A stretch of DNA of 64,000 nucleotides, from contig CM063292.1 in assembly GCA_032173965.1 (NCBI GenBank), positions 541,001 through 605,000 of the forward strand, read 5' to 3'. Shown in pieces: positions 22,525-34,689 of this stretch. The stretch comes from Sitta carolinensis (Eukaryota; Chordata; Aves; Passeriformes; Sittidae). Below the pieces are notes generated by a model. That model did not search any database. It was not told the DNA's origin and saw only the letters and a program-made list of their open reading frames with translations. Position 1 is the first letter of the stretch. Each line of letters starts with the position of its first letter. The translations under genes and the position numbers were made by a program.

Positions 22525-25010
22525 AAGATAATAGAAATAGAAAAAACCCCCACAACAACCAATTTACTCCAGATTAGGCCTGGGACAGAGATGCTGCAGG
22601 ATGTAACGTGGCATTGCCTGAGGACGTGCAGGGACTCAGGGCAGTGTAGGAGACACGGCCATGGCCTGGCTGGCTGGTCACAGCTCCAGCACCAGGAGCC
22701 CCTGCTGCTGCCAGAGCAGGCAGTGCCAGCAGTGCCGAGGGACTGGCACAGCTGGACAAGGGGCAGGACCCTCACAGACACGCCCAGCACCACCACGGGC
22801 TCACACTGACCCCAGGGAGCGCGGTACAGCCTCATCCCTTCGGGATACAGGGGTAACTGCTCTGCTCCGGCTCACTGTCTGACCAGCAAACCCAGACCCA
22901 GAAAGGAGTGCTTCATGTTAAATGGAAACATTTATATTCCTGAAGACAACCCAAAAATATTTTGAGTTTGATAAGAATATTTTGTTTGACACAAAACTTT
23001 GCATTTGGACTGCAGGGTGTTTTTAAAAGTTCTGTTTAAAAAGAAAACCTTGCTAACAAAACGTAGTGATTTTAATTTTTTCTGATTTTTCTGAAATATC
23101 TTCACTTTTATTCAATATCTTCCATTTAACATAACTTTGCAAACCTTTAAAAACTGTTTTTCTGAAAATAAATTATTTCCCTCTATGTCTGGTTCCCTGC
23201 AGGAGCCTTTGCTCTGCAATGAATACACACACACATCTCCAAGTTCAGTATTTTGTCACATTAGCCTGGCCCCACAGTCTGGAATTCCTCAGGAATTAAA
23301 GCCTTACATAAACACAGCATTTAACTCCATTACAATATAATAATGATTTTTAAACAACGTTGTAATAGGTTCTATAATTTTTTTTTAAAGTGCATATTAT
23401 TGTACTGTCACGGTTTCCTTCGCTCCGTAACAGCCCAGTCAAAGCAACAGATACAAAGGTAAACACAACTGGGAAGGTACTGAGCACTATGTGGCCCCTT
23501 TCCCAGGTTTAGAACTTGCTTTTCCCAGCTGCCAGCTGCTCCACAGACAGTCCATACTAAATGTGGGACAATTTGTGTATTCTTACACTAAAATATTTTT
23601 CAGTTAAAGCAAGCATAAATTATTTATTCATTTGTATTTGCATTTAAATACTTGAAAAGTGTCCAAATTAACTGCTTTGAAAATTGTTCCAAAATTTCCC
23701 CCTAGGCTGTGACCTTGTGGCCAAGTCTAATCTCAAAGCAAATTGAAAGAAGGGCTCGCACTGAACACATCCAGCAGCTCAGGATGTGCTCTGCCCAGAG
23801 AACCAACGCAGCCATTTGCAAACTCAGCCAAGTGCTGGGTTTGGGGCCCACACTTGGGCTCCAGACAGGGCTTTTCCTCCACACTACCCAAGCCTAGCAT
23901 TGATGACCCAAGATTTTGCTGGGAAGGTTTTATTCATCCAGCTTAGTGGCTTCCTTGAAGCTCCTGTTTGCAGCCATATCCAGCTCAGCCTTCCGTCAAA
24001 AACCCCTCCCAATGTTTGTGGTTGTGGTGGAAATCACTGAGTTTCAGAAACCAGAATGACAAGGAAAATAGGAACTACATCAGTTTTAATACTCTATACA
24101 TATTTGTGTCAAATCTGTGCTTCAGGGAGCACATCTCACAGCCACAGCAGTGGATTTATTTCCCCTCCCCTCTGACCCTGGTGGATCTACACCCAGTTCT
24201 GCACCCGTGGCCCAACTGGGGCACCTCACGGCCCTGGGCTCACATCCAGCCTGGCCACGGCTCCAAAGCCAAACACCACCTGGGAGTGGTCCCCATGGCA
24301 AGCTTAGCTGCTGGCTTGTCCTTCCTTTGTCATAAATCTGGTTTCTGCAAAGAGCAGAATTACAGCAGATTAATTCCTTACACCATCCCTTGCAAGGAGA
24401 ACTGCTGAGAGGGAAGGGAGGGAGCCCAGGCACTGCTCTAAGATCTCAGCCAGCTGCAAAATGTCACAAACCAACAAGAGAGGTGGTTTCCTGACAACAT
24501 GTGTCCTGGTTTCAGTTCCCCCAGGTGGGGGGGAGCTCCTGTGCTCATGATTATTCTCCTTTCAGGATTATGTCCCTTTCTGGGACAGAATGAAGAAAAC
24601 AGATATAAAACAGAATTCTTACATGTGCAGAAGAGGACAATAGTTGAGAGTTTGTCTGTCAAACCTTTGGTGGAACAGACATGTAACTGAAGAAGTATCC
24701 AAGAGGTTTGTTTTACTTAATATTTAAAATCAATAATAAAATTCATTCTAAATCAAGAGAGCAGGATGGACCTGGGTTTGGCGTTCTTAAGCTAGAAACC
24801 AACTCAGCACCTCACCTGAGTGCATCAGCTCTCTGAGTGGCTCTCAGAGTCTGCAGACTTCCAAGCTGGGGAGTATCTCAGAATTTCACCAGTCTGACCT
24901 CTAGGTTTGGGTCATGGCACGTTCTGGAAAACCCCACACATCCTTGCTGGACCCCTGGGCAGGGAGGTGACTGAGCGAGCCCTGAGTGTGTGGCTGGGCA
25001 GGCTCTGAAG
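22525..25010. other. Unique non-coding DNA
   Basis: Mixed sequence with a GC-rich part at 22600-22800, an AT-rich part at 22900-23700, and a C5/G7 hairpin-like stretch near 24517-24533. No gene or repeat family recognised with confidence. Confidence 0.4.
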
Positions 25011-25012
25011 AT

Positions 25013-25093
25013 GGGGCTCTCTGGGGCTCTGGGGCTGTGTCTGTGGCTCTGTGGCTCTGTGGCTCTGTGGCTCTGGCTCTGGCTCTGTGCTGT
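25013..25093 (+). repeat. GTGGCTCT / GGCTCT simple tandem repeat
   Basis: Four copies of GTGGCTCT run into three of GGCTCT, preceded by irregular GGGGCTCT copies. This small GC-rich tandem repeat shortens its unit from 8 to 6 bp along the array. Confidence 0.88.
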
Positions 25094-25099
25094 CAGGTG

Positions 25100-25510
25100 C
25101 CAAAGACACAACCCACGGTACAACAATCACCCAACGCCTTACTGAAGTGGGTGGAGAGGAGTTGGTCATGCTGTGCATGTTGTAGCTGCTGTTTCTTTTA
25201 TGCCATTTTATAAGAGTGTGTAATTCTTCAGTAAAGCCCTAAAGGAAACATCCCTAGTATTCCCCCTCCCCAAATACTCATGTGTCAATTTATATAAAAC
25301 AAAACCATTTACTAAGAAAAAGGAAAAATATTAAAAGAGCGATATAAACAGCAAAGGAGGCATTTCAGCTCCCTGTAAATAAGTTTAAAACTTGAAAGGT
25401 AGAAAAATTTATTAAATTCTAATCCTGAACAAATGGATTGGCTGGCAATCTCTCTGGTACAGCTTTTTTGCTTCCCCCCAGCCTTCTGAGGTACCGGGCA
25501 ATCCCAAAGG
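25100..25510. other. Unique non-coding DNA
   Basis: AT-rich, no feature recognised. Confidence 0.4.
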
Positions 25511-25514
25511 ACAT

Positions 25515-25671
25515 TTGCCCAGAGCAGCTGTGGCTGCCCCATCCCAAGGCCAGGCTGGACCTGGCTCGCTGCAGCCTGGGATAGTGGAAGATCCTTGCAG
25601 GGACACCTGGCAGGGGTGGAACGGGATGAGCCTTTCCCACCCTAACCACTCTGGGCTTTTGTGATTCCAGG
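25515..25671 (+). mobile_element. CR1 LINE, 3'-end fragment
   Basis: 'gcccagagcagctgtggctg', 'aaggccaggctggacctggc', 'agggacacctggcaggggtg' and a 'gggcttttgtgattcc' end. The element is 5'-truncated. Confidence 0.9.
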
Positions 25672-25959
25672 ATGAGGAGACTACCAAAGCTTCCACTGTT
25701 ACTTCAGCCCCTTCCCACTGCAGGGTCTCTGGGTCAGAGTCCTCTGAGAGCCACAGGCTCAGCTCCAGTTCCTTCTCCTGGCTTAGGGGCAGCCTGTGCC
25801 CAAACACAGACCACTAGAAAAGCTTTTGTCAGGGAGTGCTCGGTGCTGGGAGAGCGGCTGCGGTGCCAGAGCACACATGGCTGGTGAGATCCCCTTCCCC
25901 CTTCCTCCTCCCTGGCGCAGCGGTGAGCAGCCCCTCTGTCCCTGGCAGTGTCCCCTCCT

Positions 25960-26235
25960 CAGGTCGTTCCTCGCTCCCTCGTAACGCTGCCCAGCTCCCG
26001 GATCCACGACCGCAGCTCTGCCCGGCGGCAGCAGCGCTGTCCCGGCACAGACGCGGGCCCCCGGAGCCCCGGCGATGCTCCGGCAGCACGATCCGTCCCT
26101 GTAAATAACCCTCGGTGTGCACATGGATTATTCAGCCTTTCTGATGAAGCTGCAGAAATGCCACTGCGGCGGCCGTGCGCCCAATCAGGGGCCGGCTGGC
26201 TGACCCCGGCCCCTCGGCGGCACCGCCGCCACCAG
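25960..26235. promoter_or_regulatory. CpG-dense patch with CCAAT-type motif
   Basis: Two CpG-rich blocks (about 25990-26090 and 26165-26230) surround GGATTATTCAGCC. GCGCCCAATCAGG (near 26178) contains a CCAAT box. This is the GC-richest point between 20 and 29 kb. It reads like a short CpG-island promoter or enhancer, but no exon or splice signal can be tied to it. Confidence 0.4.
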
Positions 26236-26440
26236 CTTCAAGGGGAAAAACCCTCCTTGCCTCTCGTTAGCCCTTTTTTTATGATCTAGGATTCTGTTAA
26301 TAATGACTCCGTGTTACATAAAACAGATACATTAATGTCACCAAGTCCCAAAAGTACTGAATCAAGCTGACTCCTTCAGAAAGGAAGAAAGTAATAGATA
26401 TGAGCCTTAATAAGAGCACGGATCCGAAGGATGGGAAGGG
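26236..26440. promoter_or_regulatory. Candidate regulatory element flanking CpG patch
   Basis: TTGTTAATAATGACTCCG-like AT cores, 'acattaatgtc' and 'gccttaataagagc' directly follow the CpG patch, with isolated CpGs kept in AT-rich DNA. This is an enhancer-like texture; conservation is untested. Confidence 0.22.
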
Positions 26441-26449
26441 CTCCACCAA

Positions 26450-28320
26450 ATCGCTTTCTCCTTCCTATTTGAAATGGGGGATTTAAAGGGCCATGCAGCT
26501 GGAGAAGATCAGAGTCGTGGCAAGATAACTGTGAACACGCCATCAAAGGGAGCAAATCAAACGTGATTTTAGGTGGTGTTGCAAAGGCACGCTCAGCCTG
26601 CTCCACCTGCCCGCTCCGCTCCCAGTAGCTAATGGGGAAAGGAGATGGAGAGGCTCGGCAGCCCCACAACCTGGCACTCACCTTTCATCTCCGGAATGAA
26701 AGTGCTGGCTTAGACCAGCAGCTTTGGAGAAATAAGTTGCCTGGACTCAGTTTAGAGGAAAAAGTGGCCAAGTCTTTGACCTATGCACACGGCTGAGACT
26801 ATTTCTACTCCTCTACAGCTGGAGCAGATGTTACAATTAAAAGCAAGACCCAGTGACCATTAGTGCTTGACAAATATTAAAACCGAACAAAACCTCTAAT
26901 CTGAGGGATGAAAATACTTAAGTGACAAAACTAGTCATGTCTGAAAGCTTCAAAAAAGAAAATGCAGGACTGTCTGACCGAGTAGTCTGCAATGGAACGT
27001 GATGCAGAAGAGAGGTGTGATCAGAATCAAACATTGGCGGTCTCACACAGATGCAGGGTGCACACCTGGGTGGCAAAGTCCCTGGGAATTGTGCCCAGGG
27101 AACAGGAAAATTGATTAATAAATTCGTAAGCACTTGCAAGTAGTATAAGGAAAGAAATATGATATGAAAACCAAAGTTAATGTTTGCTGAATCTTGCTTA
27201 GCTGGGCATCCACCAGCCAGAGACAGGGCAGATGTTTGGATTCCCTCTTTGGTGAATTTGTGCAAAGGTAAAATCCTAAGGCCCAGATGAGGCTATAAAC
27301 AGACACGGCGTATTCTGCAGAGTGGCACCAACACACAAGGCTGGATTTGGCAAAATGAAAACACAAGGAGGAAACAAAGGCCTGATGGGTGGTGCTCCAA
27401 AAAGATGGAATCAAGACAGGAAAGTGCCACCAGCCACAAAGAGTACGAGATGCAGAACAACTCAGGACTTACCTCATGTAGATATGTAATGAACAGGGGA
27501 AAACCTAAATTAATGGTAGAGGTCTGAGTGACAGACTTCTGCTTCCTCCTCTCCTGTGACCTGCTGGGCCTGGAAGCCACAGGAGGGGAAGGATGTCCAG
27601 GGACAGTGCTGTGTCCAAAGCAGAGAGTGACCACTGAGCAAAGCCAGAACGCACAAACCGTGGAGGGGGCAGTATGAGGGAGGGGAAAGCAGCCAGCAGA
27701 AGTGATTCCTTAGGAACCCTCCAGGCTCCACCAGCACTGTGGAATCTCCTGTTCCTGCTTTGCACCAGGACTACCTCCCCCTGCAGAGCCTGGGAGCAGC
27801 TCTACACCAGCACTCAGGTGCCATCCAGACTCATCTGTACAAACAACATCTGTACAAATTCAACCCCCTGACAGAGATCCTCCTGGGGATTAGGTCTATT
27901 AAAATTTGTATTTTGCAATTACTTCAGTTTGCTTTGCTTCTTTTCAAGGTTTTATGCTAAATTACATGGATGGAGGGTCAAGCTTTGTTTAAAAGAACTG
28001 TTTTTTCTGGGTTGTGCCATTGCTGGAACAGGTTTTAAATCGTGTGATACAATCACCATTTTGATTGATAAGGTCACTTTTAACCAGCCTGTCTGTGTTT
28101 AATAGAGCAAAATCTGACTTAATCTACTAATTTTTAATTTAACATAAATAAAGAACATGACAGGTCAGCCACTCTTCCTAATGCCCTACCATAAAATGCT
28201 CAAACTGGGATGAGGTTTGTGTTTATACAGCTCACCATGTCACAGCAGGCACCACCACTTTTGGGAAGAAAAAGCTACATCTCTGTGTGCCTATTCCAAA
28301 TTCACAGAGCAGCTGTACCA
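26450..28320. other. Unique non-coding DNA, nothing recognised
   Basis: AT-rich with short chance open frames. No CR1 tail, tandem repeat or RNA gene seen. Confidence 0.4.
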
Positions 28321-28329
28321 GTTCTGATC

Positions 28330-28500
28330 TCAGAGCGGTACGAGAATTAATTTGTGAACAACCAAAAGTATAATGTAAGTGCTAGGTGCAATTATTTCAA
28401 GTGCTAACTATCTCATGACGATGGCAGATAGGAGTTAGACAGCAACGAGACTAAAACTGTGGTTATTTCATTATTGCATAGACAATGCCAGCCCTCAAAG
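28330..28500. promoter_or_regulatory. Candidate regulatory element
   Basis: AT-rich, repeat-free, with 'cgagaattaatttgtg', 'gcaattatttcaag' and 'catgacgatggcagatag', keeping several isolated CpGs. Low-confidence inference from texture. Confidence 0.18.
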
Positions 28501-28509
28501 CATGCCAGG

Positions 28510-29490
28510 CATTTTCCAGATCAGAGGAAAATGTGATCCCTGCTCTGAGAGTGCCTAATCTAAAAAGTCAAAGATGAAAAGAGGGAAAGGAACTCTGGAT
28601 ACAAAGGAATCTATGTAGTGACAGGTCCCAGCTTGTTATTTTAATTAAAAATATGCTAAATCCTTCTTTTTGCCTCTTTCAGCCCTCTCATCCTGGCTCT
28701 AAGCTTCAATTCCAGTGTCCACATAACCTCCCTAATCATCCACTGCTCCCTCCACATAAAGGAGCTCTTTGGAGCCGTGTCAGTCTGGGAACAGGGTACG
28801 TGGCAGAGTGTGACACTGAGCATCATGACAGATCCCAAAGACTGGAAATCCAACACATCCAGCCCAAATGTGCTTCCGGAGCACATTTCCATGTCCTGCC
28901 AACGGGGGCCTGGAATTCAGAGGCTTCTTGTGACTTACAGGGAGTAAAATGAAGAAAAGTCCCCAGCAGTGGCTCCCCTGAACCTGGACACAAAGGGCAT
29001 CTGCTGCCCTAAACCTGCCTCAGAGGACCATCAAATCCTCTGAGCCCAACACATAAAAACCTACTTTATCAATGATTACAGAGTGTGCCAGAAGTGTCGT
29101 GCTAGTTTACATCTTGTCCAAGAGTTTTACTGGGGCTCAGAGGTCCCCTGGCACCTTCCTGCTGGCATATCCCGAACTTGATGCAAACGTCCCCTGGCCC
29201 CGCTGCCTGTGCCCACTCCCTGGCTGCCCCTGGAGCTCACTGGATATTCCTTCAGATGTCTAACAAGCCTTGAGCACAACTGAGGTTTAGAGAGAGGCAG
29301 AAATCAATAGAGCAGCCTCCAGCAGGCACGCTGAGGGATTAGCTGTCCCAGGGAACAGCCCCGGCGGTGCAGGGGGAGAGCCATGACTCCGAATAGTGCA
29401 CGAGGTTTATGAGGCTGGCGAGCAGCCCCTGGCCTTGATGACCTCCAGCTGGCAGGGGGAAAAGCCAGCCGGGGAAACGAGCACCCTCAA
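28510..29490. other. Unique non-coding DNA
   Basis: No supported feature. It becomes GC-richer near the CAG repeat. Confidence 0.4.
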
Positions 29491-29501
29491 CATGTGTGCT
29501 C

Positions 29502-29520
29502 ACAGCAGCAGAGCAGCAGC

Positions 29521-29601
<81 letters not shown>
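29502..29601 (+). repeat. Trinucleotide CAG repeat, two 13-copy blocks
   Basis: After a short irregular lead, (CAG)13 at 29522-29560 is followed by one extra C and a second (CAG)13 at 29562-29600. The extra base shifts the frame between the blocks, so any translation would switch, for example from poly-Gln to poly-Ala/Ser. An open frame of 146 codons crosses it, but its flanks resemble no known polyQ protein. A CR1 tail follows 150 bp later, so a coding exon is unlikely. Confidence 0.95.
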
Positions 29602-29754
29602 TGCCCCCGGCAGCGGGCAGGGCGGCAGTGGCCCCAGAGGTCACTCGGAGCTCTGCCCGCCCATCGGTGCTGCCCACACCTCCACTGCTGCCCAGGGACG
29701 GACTTCGCCTCTGGAGCCTGAAAGGGAACAACCCGCAGAGGCTGTGGACTCCCC

Positions 29755-29887
29755 ACTCCTGGAAGTGTGCACGGCCGGGCTGGGCAGGGCTTGGAACAAT
29801 CTGAGAGAGGGAAGGGCAGGGGGTGGAATGGAATGAGCTTCACGGTCCCTTCCAACCCAAACCATTGCACGATTCCATGATTCCGAC
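29755..29887 (+). mobile_element. CR1 LINE, 3'-end fragment
   Basis: 'gggctgggcagggcttggaa', 'cagggggtggaatggaatga', 'ggtcccttccaacccaaacc' and then 'cgattccatgattccga', the imperfect 8-bp direct repeat that ends CR1 elements. Clean 3' terminus. Confidence 0.93.
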
Positions 29888-29944
29888 CCAACAGCAGCAA
29901 ATGGCAGGCAAGGCGGGTGGCACAGGTAGAAGCAAGGAGATGAA

Positions 29945-30420
29945 TTCTGTCCCCTCCCAGGCTCTGTCCCCTCTCCCAGGCTCTGTCCCCTCTCCCGGGC
30001 ACTGTCCCCTCTCTCTTGCTCCGTCCCCTCTCCCGGGCTCTGTCCCCTCTCCCAGGCTCTGTCCCCTCTCCCGGGCTCTGTCCCCTCTCTCTTGCTCTGT
30101 CCCCTCTCCCGGGCTCTGTCCCCTCTCCCAGGCTCTGTCCCCTCTCCCGGGCTCTGTCCCCTCTCTCTTGCTCTGTCCCCCTCCCGGGCTCTGTCCCCTC
30201 TCCCAGGCTCTGTCCCCTCTCCCGGGCTCTGTCCCCTCTCCCGGGCTCTGTCCCCTCTCCCAGGCTCTGTCCCCTCTCTCTTGCTCTGTCCCCTCTCTCG
30301 GGCTCTGTCCCCTCTCCCAGGCTCTGTCCCCTCTCTCTTGCTCTGTCCCCTCTCTCTTGCTCTGTCCCCTCTCTCGGGCTCTGTCCCCTCTCTCAGGCTC
30401 TGTCCCCGCTCCCTCGCCGC
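29945..30420. repeat. Minisatellite, 20-bp pyrimidine-rich unit, ~24 copies
   Basis: The unit is GGCTCTGTCCCCTCTCCC plus AG or GG. Other forms carry 'ctctcttgct' or 'ctctcgggct'. The plus strand is strongly C/T-rich; the minus strand has repeating GGGAGAGGGGACAGAG, four G-runs per ~40 bp. Open frames on both strands (up to 237 codons) are repeat artefacts. It starts about 60 bp after the CR1 tail. Confidence 0.95.
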
Positions 30421-30429
30421 GCTCTGATC

Positions 30430-30700
30430 CCGCCGCGCTCAGCGCCGTAAATCTGCTGCACCTGATGGGAGATGGGCTTTTTAGGATCTCTCCGGGTGCT
30501 TTGAGGTAGCACTTCCATGAACTCCGTGCCACAATAAATAACGCTACCTGCAATATGTCTTAGGGAACGTGGCAGCAGCCGCTGTCCTGCCATGAATTTT
30601 TATTCTTTTGCCGTCTGGAAGATAGATTCCAGATACAGCATTTCCCCGCACTTAGTGTCAAATCTCTTTACCCCTTTGCCCCGACGGAATGACAGGGACC
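30430..30700. promoter_or_regulatory. Candidate regulatory element
   Basis: Repeat-free sequence with 'gccgtaaatctgctgc', 'ccacaataaataacgctac' and 'ccatgaatttttattc', with CpGs kept in AT-rich context right after the minisatellite. Inference from texture only. Confidence 0.2.
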
Positions 30701-30709
30701 ACAAATAAA

Positions 30710-32080
30710 ATAAAAGAATAAAAAAGAAGCATAGGAAAAATGGCCTGAGAGCAGAGGGAAAGCACTAAACTCCCCTCCCTCTGCAGCTGAGCAGCTTCAG
30801 CTCTGACAGCAGTGACTAAGGCAGGGGCAGTTGGAATGGGAAAAGGCAATTTTTGAATGCTGCCAATGAGAATTCTGCAGGAGGATTCCACAGAAAGGAG
30901 TGCAGAGATGAAATTTCTCTGAAGAGTATAACGTATGCAACAATGGAGAGTATGGGAAAATGGGTTTGCGTGCCAGCCCAAACTGCCGTACCAGGGATGG
31001 GGAAATGAAGTATATGACCCAATGAAGGGATTTTTAAAGATAAAACCTTTTTCATTATAAAGAAAAGGGTCACATGCAATGACCAACAAAATGGTCTAAA
31101 TACTGGCAAACCTTGACCTGCAGATCTGCTACCAAGGCCAGGGTGCAAAGCAGGAATGCTGTAACAATTACCAACAGGAATACCTGGAAAAAACGCATGG
31201 ACCTGTCCGGAGAACGCTGGCAGGCTCCCTGGGATGGCCAAGCACCAGCCTGCAGCACGGGCACAGTCCTGGGCTCCCCAGAGCAGGACAGACACAGACT
31301 GGGCAGGACAACACCCAGAGGGGCCTTCCAGCCTCAGCGAGTCGGAGACCCCGGCCCAGGACCAGGCTTTGCTTTCTGGTTGCCGCATATAACTGAGGAC
31401 CCACGGGACTCACTTAAAAAATCCCAAACGCAGGCAGGTAAAATATTATTAGTTGTACTATTCCATTGGGACTATGAGAAATACTGCTCAAACAACAGGA
31501 TAACAGCTGGAAAAACTCTAGAAAAGGTAAACAGCTCGGACTAGCCAGGGGTTAATAGCGCACAGGGCTTTCTTCCTCTCAGTTTCCCTCTTCCAGTTCA
31601 GTGCCTTACAGAAAACCAACATCATGGCTCTTTTCCACTTTGAGTATCTGGGCTGCAGTGCAATCTTGTCTCAATTTGAAGATATTATTTTACTTTCTTC
31701 CTTTACTCTGATGAAATTACCATGTTTCATGTCCCTGACATCTAAAAGATATTAGAGTCAGCACTCCAGTACCCTCCCATTAATACACACACCCAGTGGT
31801 ATCACACAGTATGGCAAAGACCTCACTGTTCTGTCATCAAGTCACCATGGCCCCGTCTTCAGGTGAAGCCAGAATCCATGGATGCCCTATGAAATGTCCC
31901 CTTCAGCAGGTGTGAGCCCAGCTCACATCAAAAATGATGACCCAGTGGCTGAAACACAGCTGCACAGCTGCCTTAACATCTATCCTCCTCCTAGTAACAC
32001 TCCTGAAACTGAACTTTAAGCACTGGAACTAAGACTTTGCAAAACCTATATTTTACTGAGCAACAGCTGCACAAAATCAG
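30710..32080. other. Unique non-coding DNA
   Basis: No gene, RNA or repeat recognised. Overlapping open frames on both strands at 30658-31544 lack family resemblance. Confidence 0.4.
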
Positions 32081-32089
32081 CCCCGTGAA

Positions 32090-32310
32090 GAAGTCAAATG
32101 ACACTTTTGCCAGACAGCAGAGTTAAAGTGAGGAGATTTACAAGGTCATTGACAAATGCAAGTATTGATTGAGTATTAAAGTGTCTTGTGATTAATACAG
32201 CCTTCGAAGTAATTAGTGCAGAAGAACTCTTATATCTCCCCATGTTTAAATAATGTATCTGTGAACATGCAGACCCCCTGTCAATCACTCTGGTTGAGGC
32301 CAAACATCAT
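32090..32310. promoter_or_regulatory. Candidate regulatory element
   Basis: AT-rich, repeat-free block with 'gtattgattgagtattaaag', 'gtgattaatacagcc', 'gaagtaattagtgcag' and 'gtcaatcactctgg': several homeodomain and PBX/MEIS-like cores close together. Low-confidence inference. Confidence 0.22.
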
Positions 32311-32319
32311 CTCACCTGA

Positions 32320-33490
32320 TAACTCACTTGGAAACTGGGCTTCCTGCCTGTTCAGTCTTTCAAAACCAGCAACTCTTCCCTAATTGCCTGGGGTGACCTA
32401 TATTTAGAGCCTCACAGTTCACTGGGGGGATAGAGAGGAGGAGAGAGCAAGGAAAAATGCTAAAGCACCTTATTCCTACAATGGCCCAAAACCCCAGGAG
32501 AAATTCAGAGGCATTGAATGGAAATGACCTCTTAGGAAAGGCTGTGCCTCTCTGAGGGGCTCCACACTTCTGGATTTAAACAAATTCTCCAAGCCCCTCT
32601 TGGTTAATCCTGGCAGTAACTTCTGTAGAGGGAGAAACCCCAGCTGGTGCTGAGGACTCTCAAACTGCAGCTGGCAGTCCTGGTGTCCCTGCCCCAGCTC
32701 TTGGTGCCCACCAGAACAGCCTAAATCCCACCTGAACCGAGGCCACCAGCAGGAAGATCAGGCTGCCAGCAGCTCCTACTGCTACATCTGAGTTTTCCTG
32801 GAGCAAGCTGGCACTTATGGCTCCCCTGGATCCAGGATGGAAACATTCTGCTTGAAATGCTACTTCAGGAAAAGATCAGCTTGATACCTTCTGGGGTCTT
32901 TGGAGCCCACGAAGCACCAGGTACTTATCTAATGTCTTAATCCCTTTTCTACCAGTCTCTAAGCAATTGCAGTCAGTTTCTCTGAATCACACTTGGAGGT
33001 CTTAAACATTTACTGCTTATGGGGTAAATAGGGCTACAGGAAACAGTTTCCTTCCAACTCACCCATTTCTGAGCTGCTGTTTGATTCCAGGTTGGAAAAA
33101 GCCAAGAGCTGAACTGTGATCCCACCAGCATCTCACTCTTACACTTTCTACTAACAGCGATCAAGGACTGGTGAAGAATATACAAATATTCCAGAATTCT
33201 GCTAACACTGCACACTCCTTCTTCCTGGCCAGGGCCAGTGGGTGCAGAGCTGCAGCCATTCCTGGTTTGGAGGAGAGCTGGGAACCCAGCACAAGTGGAT
33301 GTCTGGAGAAGACAGAGCCCTCACCTTTCATGGCCCATTGCACTTTCTGAGGTTAAAACATGCAACAAATGGGGCTTAATCACCCTCAGACCTGAACAAT
33401 TCAGAGCAACTCCTAAGCTAATTCAGAGGGAGCAAAGAGAAGGAAAACAATCCTTCTTCTTTGGAAGGCATCAAATGAAATCTAAACCTG
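32320..33490. other. Unique non-coding DNA
   Basis: No supported feature. Confidence 0.4.
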
Positions 33491-33494
33491 TGAC

Positions 33495-33755
33495 TTCACA
33501 GAATCCCAGACTGGTTTGCATTGGAAGGGACCTTAAAGTTCATCCAGTGCCAGCCCCAGCCATGGGCAGGGACACCTTCCACTGTCCCAGGCTGCTCCCA
33601 GCCCCAGCCTGGCCTTGGGCACTGCCAGGGACCCAGGGGCACCACAGCTGCTCTGGGCAACCTGTGCCAGGGCTGCCCACCCTCCCAGGGAACAATTCCC
33701 TCCCAGTATCCCAATTAACCCTGCCCTCTGGCACTGGGCAGCCATTAAAGCTGGG
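33495..33755 (-). mobile_element. CR1 LINE, 3'-end fragment
   Basis: In plus orientation: 'tcacagaatcccagactggt', 'ttggaagggaccttaaagtt', 'ccatgggcagggacacctt', 'ccactgtcccaggctgctcc', 'ggaacaattccctcccagta', 'aattaaccctgccctctggc'. Very well preserved, hence young. Its 17-bp stretch at 33560-33576 nearly equals the unit of the minisatellite at 51.2 kb. Confidence 0.96.
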
Positions 33756-33839
33756 CCTTTTGGCCTTCTCTTTAGATGAAGCACTAGAAATATTCTTCTG
33801 CCTTTAGCGTTCATCTCACTTTTGTCTCACACCGGCTAC

Positions 33840-34395
33840 TGTCCCATAACTCATGAGCCCCTCTTCCTTCTCCTCTTTCAAGTTTATTTATTATGACTAT
33901 TTAACCAGCTATTGGTTCAACACACTCTGCTCAAATATTCCTCATTTGGTTCTCTGGGTAAATCGTATTTAATCAGCACAGCATAGAAAACAGTGTAATT
34001 ATAGATGCCGGATGCCATTACACTCAGAAGAAATTAAACCTCATCTTAAGCTGTCCAGTGGTGCCCTGAGGGAAACAGGCTGTGTGGTGGGGAGGTGACC
34101 CAGAGGTTAGTGCCAGATGTGCTTTTAGGTCCTCCAGACTGAAGAAATGCAGAGGGTGGGGAGGCACAGAGGGAGGAGAAGTCTCTATGGACAAACAACC
34201 AGAACTTCTCATGAGGAAGTCAGTAAATGCATCACTTTTTTTGAGAATATGGCAGTGCCTGTTCCACTTTATGCCAATTACAGCACTTCTAACAAGGTGG
34301 GGTTTTTTTAAGGTAAATCATTCTATTTTAGTAATATTAACGGAAAAAGCCTTTACCGATCGATAAAAGTCCAAAAAGTAAATACATCAACAACG
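33840..34395. promoter_or_regulatory. AT-rich unique DNA, possible regulatory element
   Basis: 'tttatttattatgactattt', 'gtatttaatcagcac' and 'gtgtaattatagatgccgg' at 33885-34012, and 'ttaccgatcgataaaag' near 34353. AT cores with retained CpGs; otherwise featureless. Weak inference. Confidence 0.17.
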
Positions 34396-34689
34396 ATGCA
34401 AGAAGATGTTCAGAGGAAGCAGTGGGACAGACTGTGGAAGACAGGGTCCTACAGCTGGCACAGAACCACTCAAAACTCAGCACTACCCTCAGCTAAAGCA
34501 GCCCAGGTCACGCAGGTTGTGGCAGGAAATGCCAGAGGAGACCCTTCCCCTGCAGCCCCTGCGTGTCCAGCCCCCGCCAGCAGCCCGGGCAGGCACGGCC
34601 CCCGAGAGCCCAGGGGGGGAGGGGAGGTACTGCTTTATTTTATTTTTTTTTTTGCTAATAATACATCTGAGGTTCAGATAAGTAACTAA

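Noticed and set aside
23405..23470. Another possible LTR edge ('tgtcacggtttcc')
   Set aside because: Short match only, with no paired terminus or target duplication visible.
24500..24560. LTR start ('tgtcctggtttcag' resembles common avian LTR/dispersed repeat starts)
   Set aside because: Only about 14 bases fit; no matching LTR end, primer-binding site or retroviral coding sequence follows.
29396..29836. polyQ/polyS/polyA-coding exon around the CAG tract
   Set aside because: The extra C shifts the frame between blocks, flanks resemble no known protein, and a CR1 tail lies in the same open frame.
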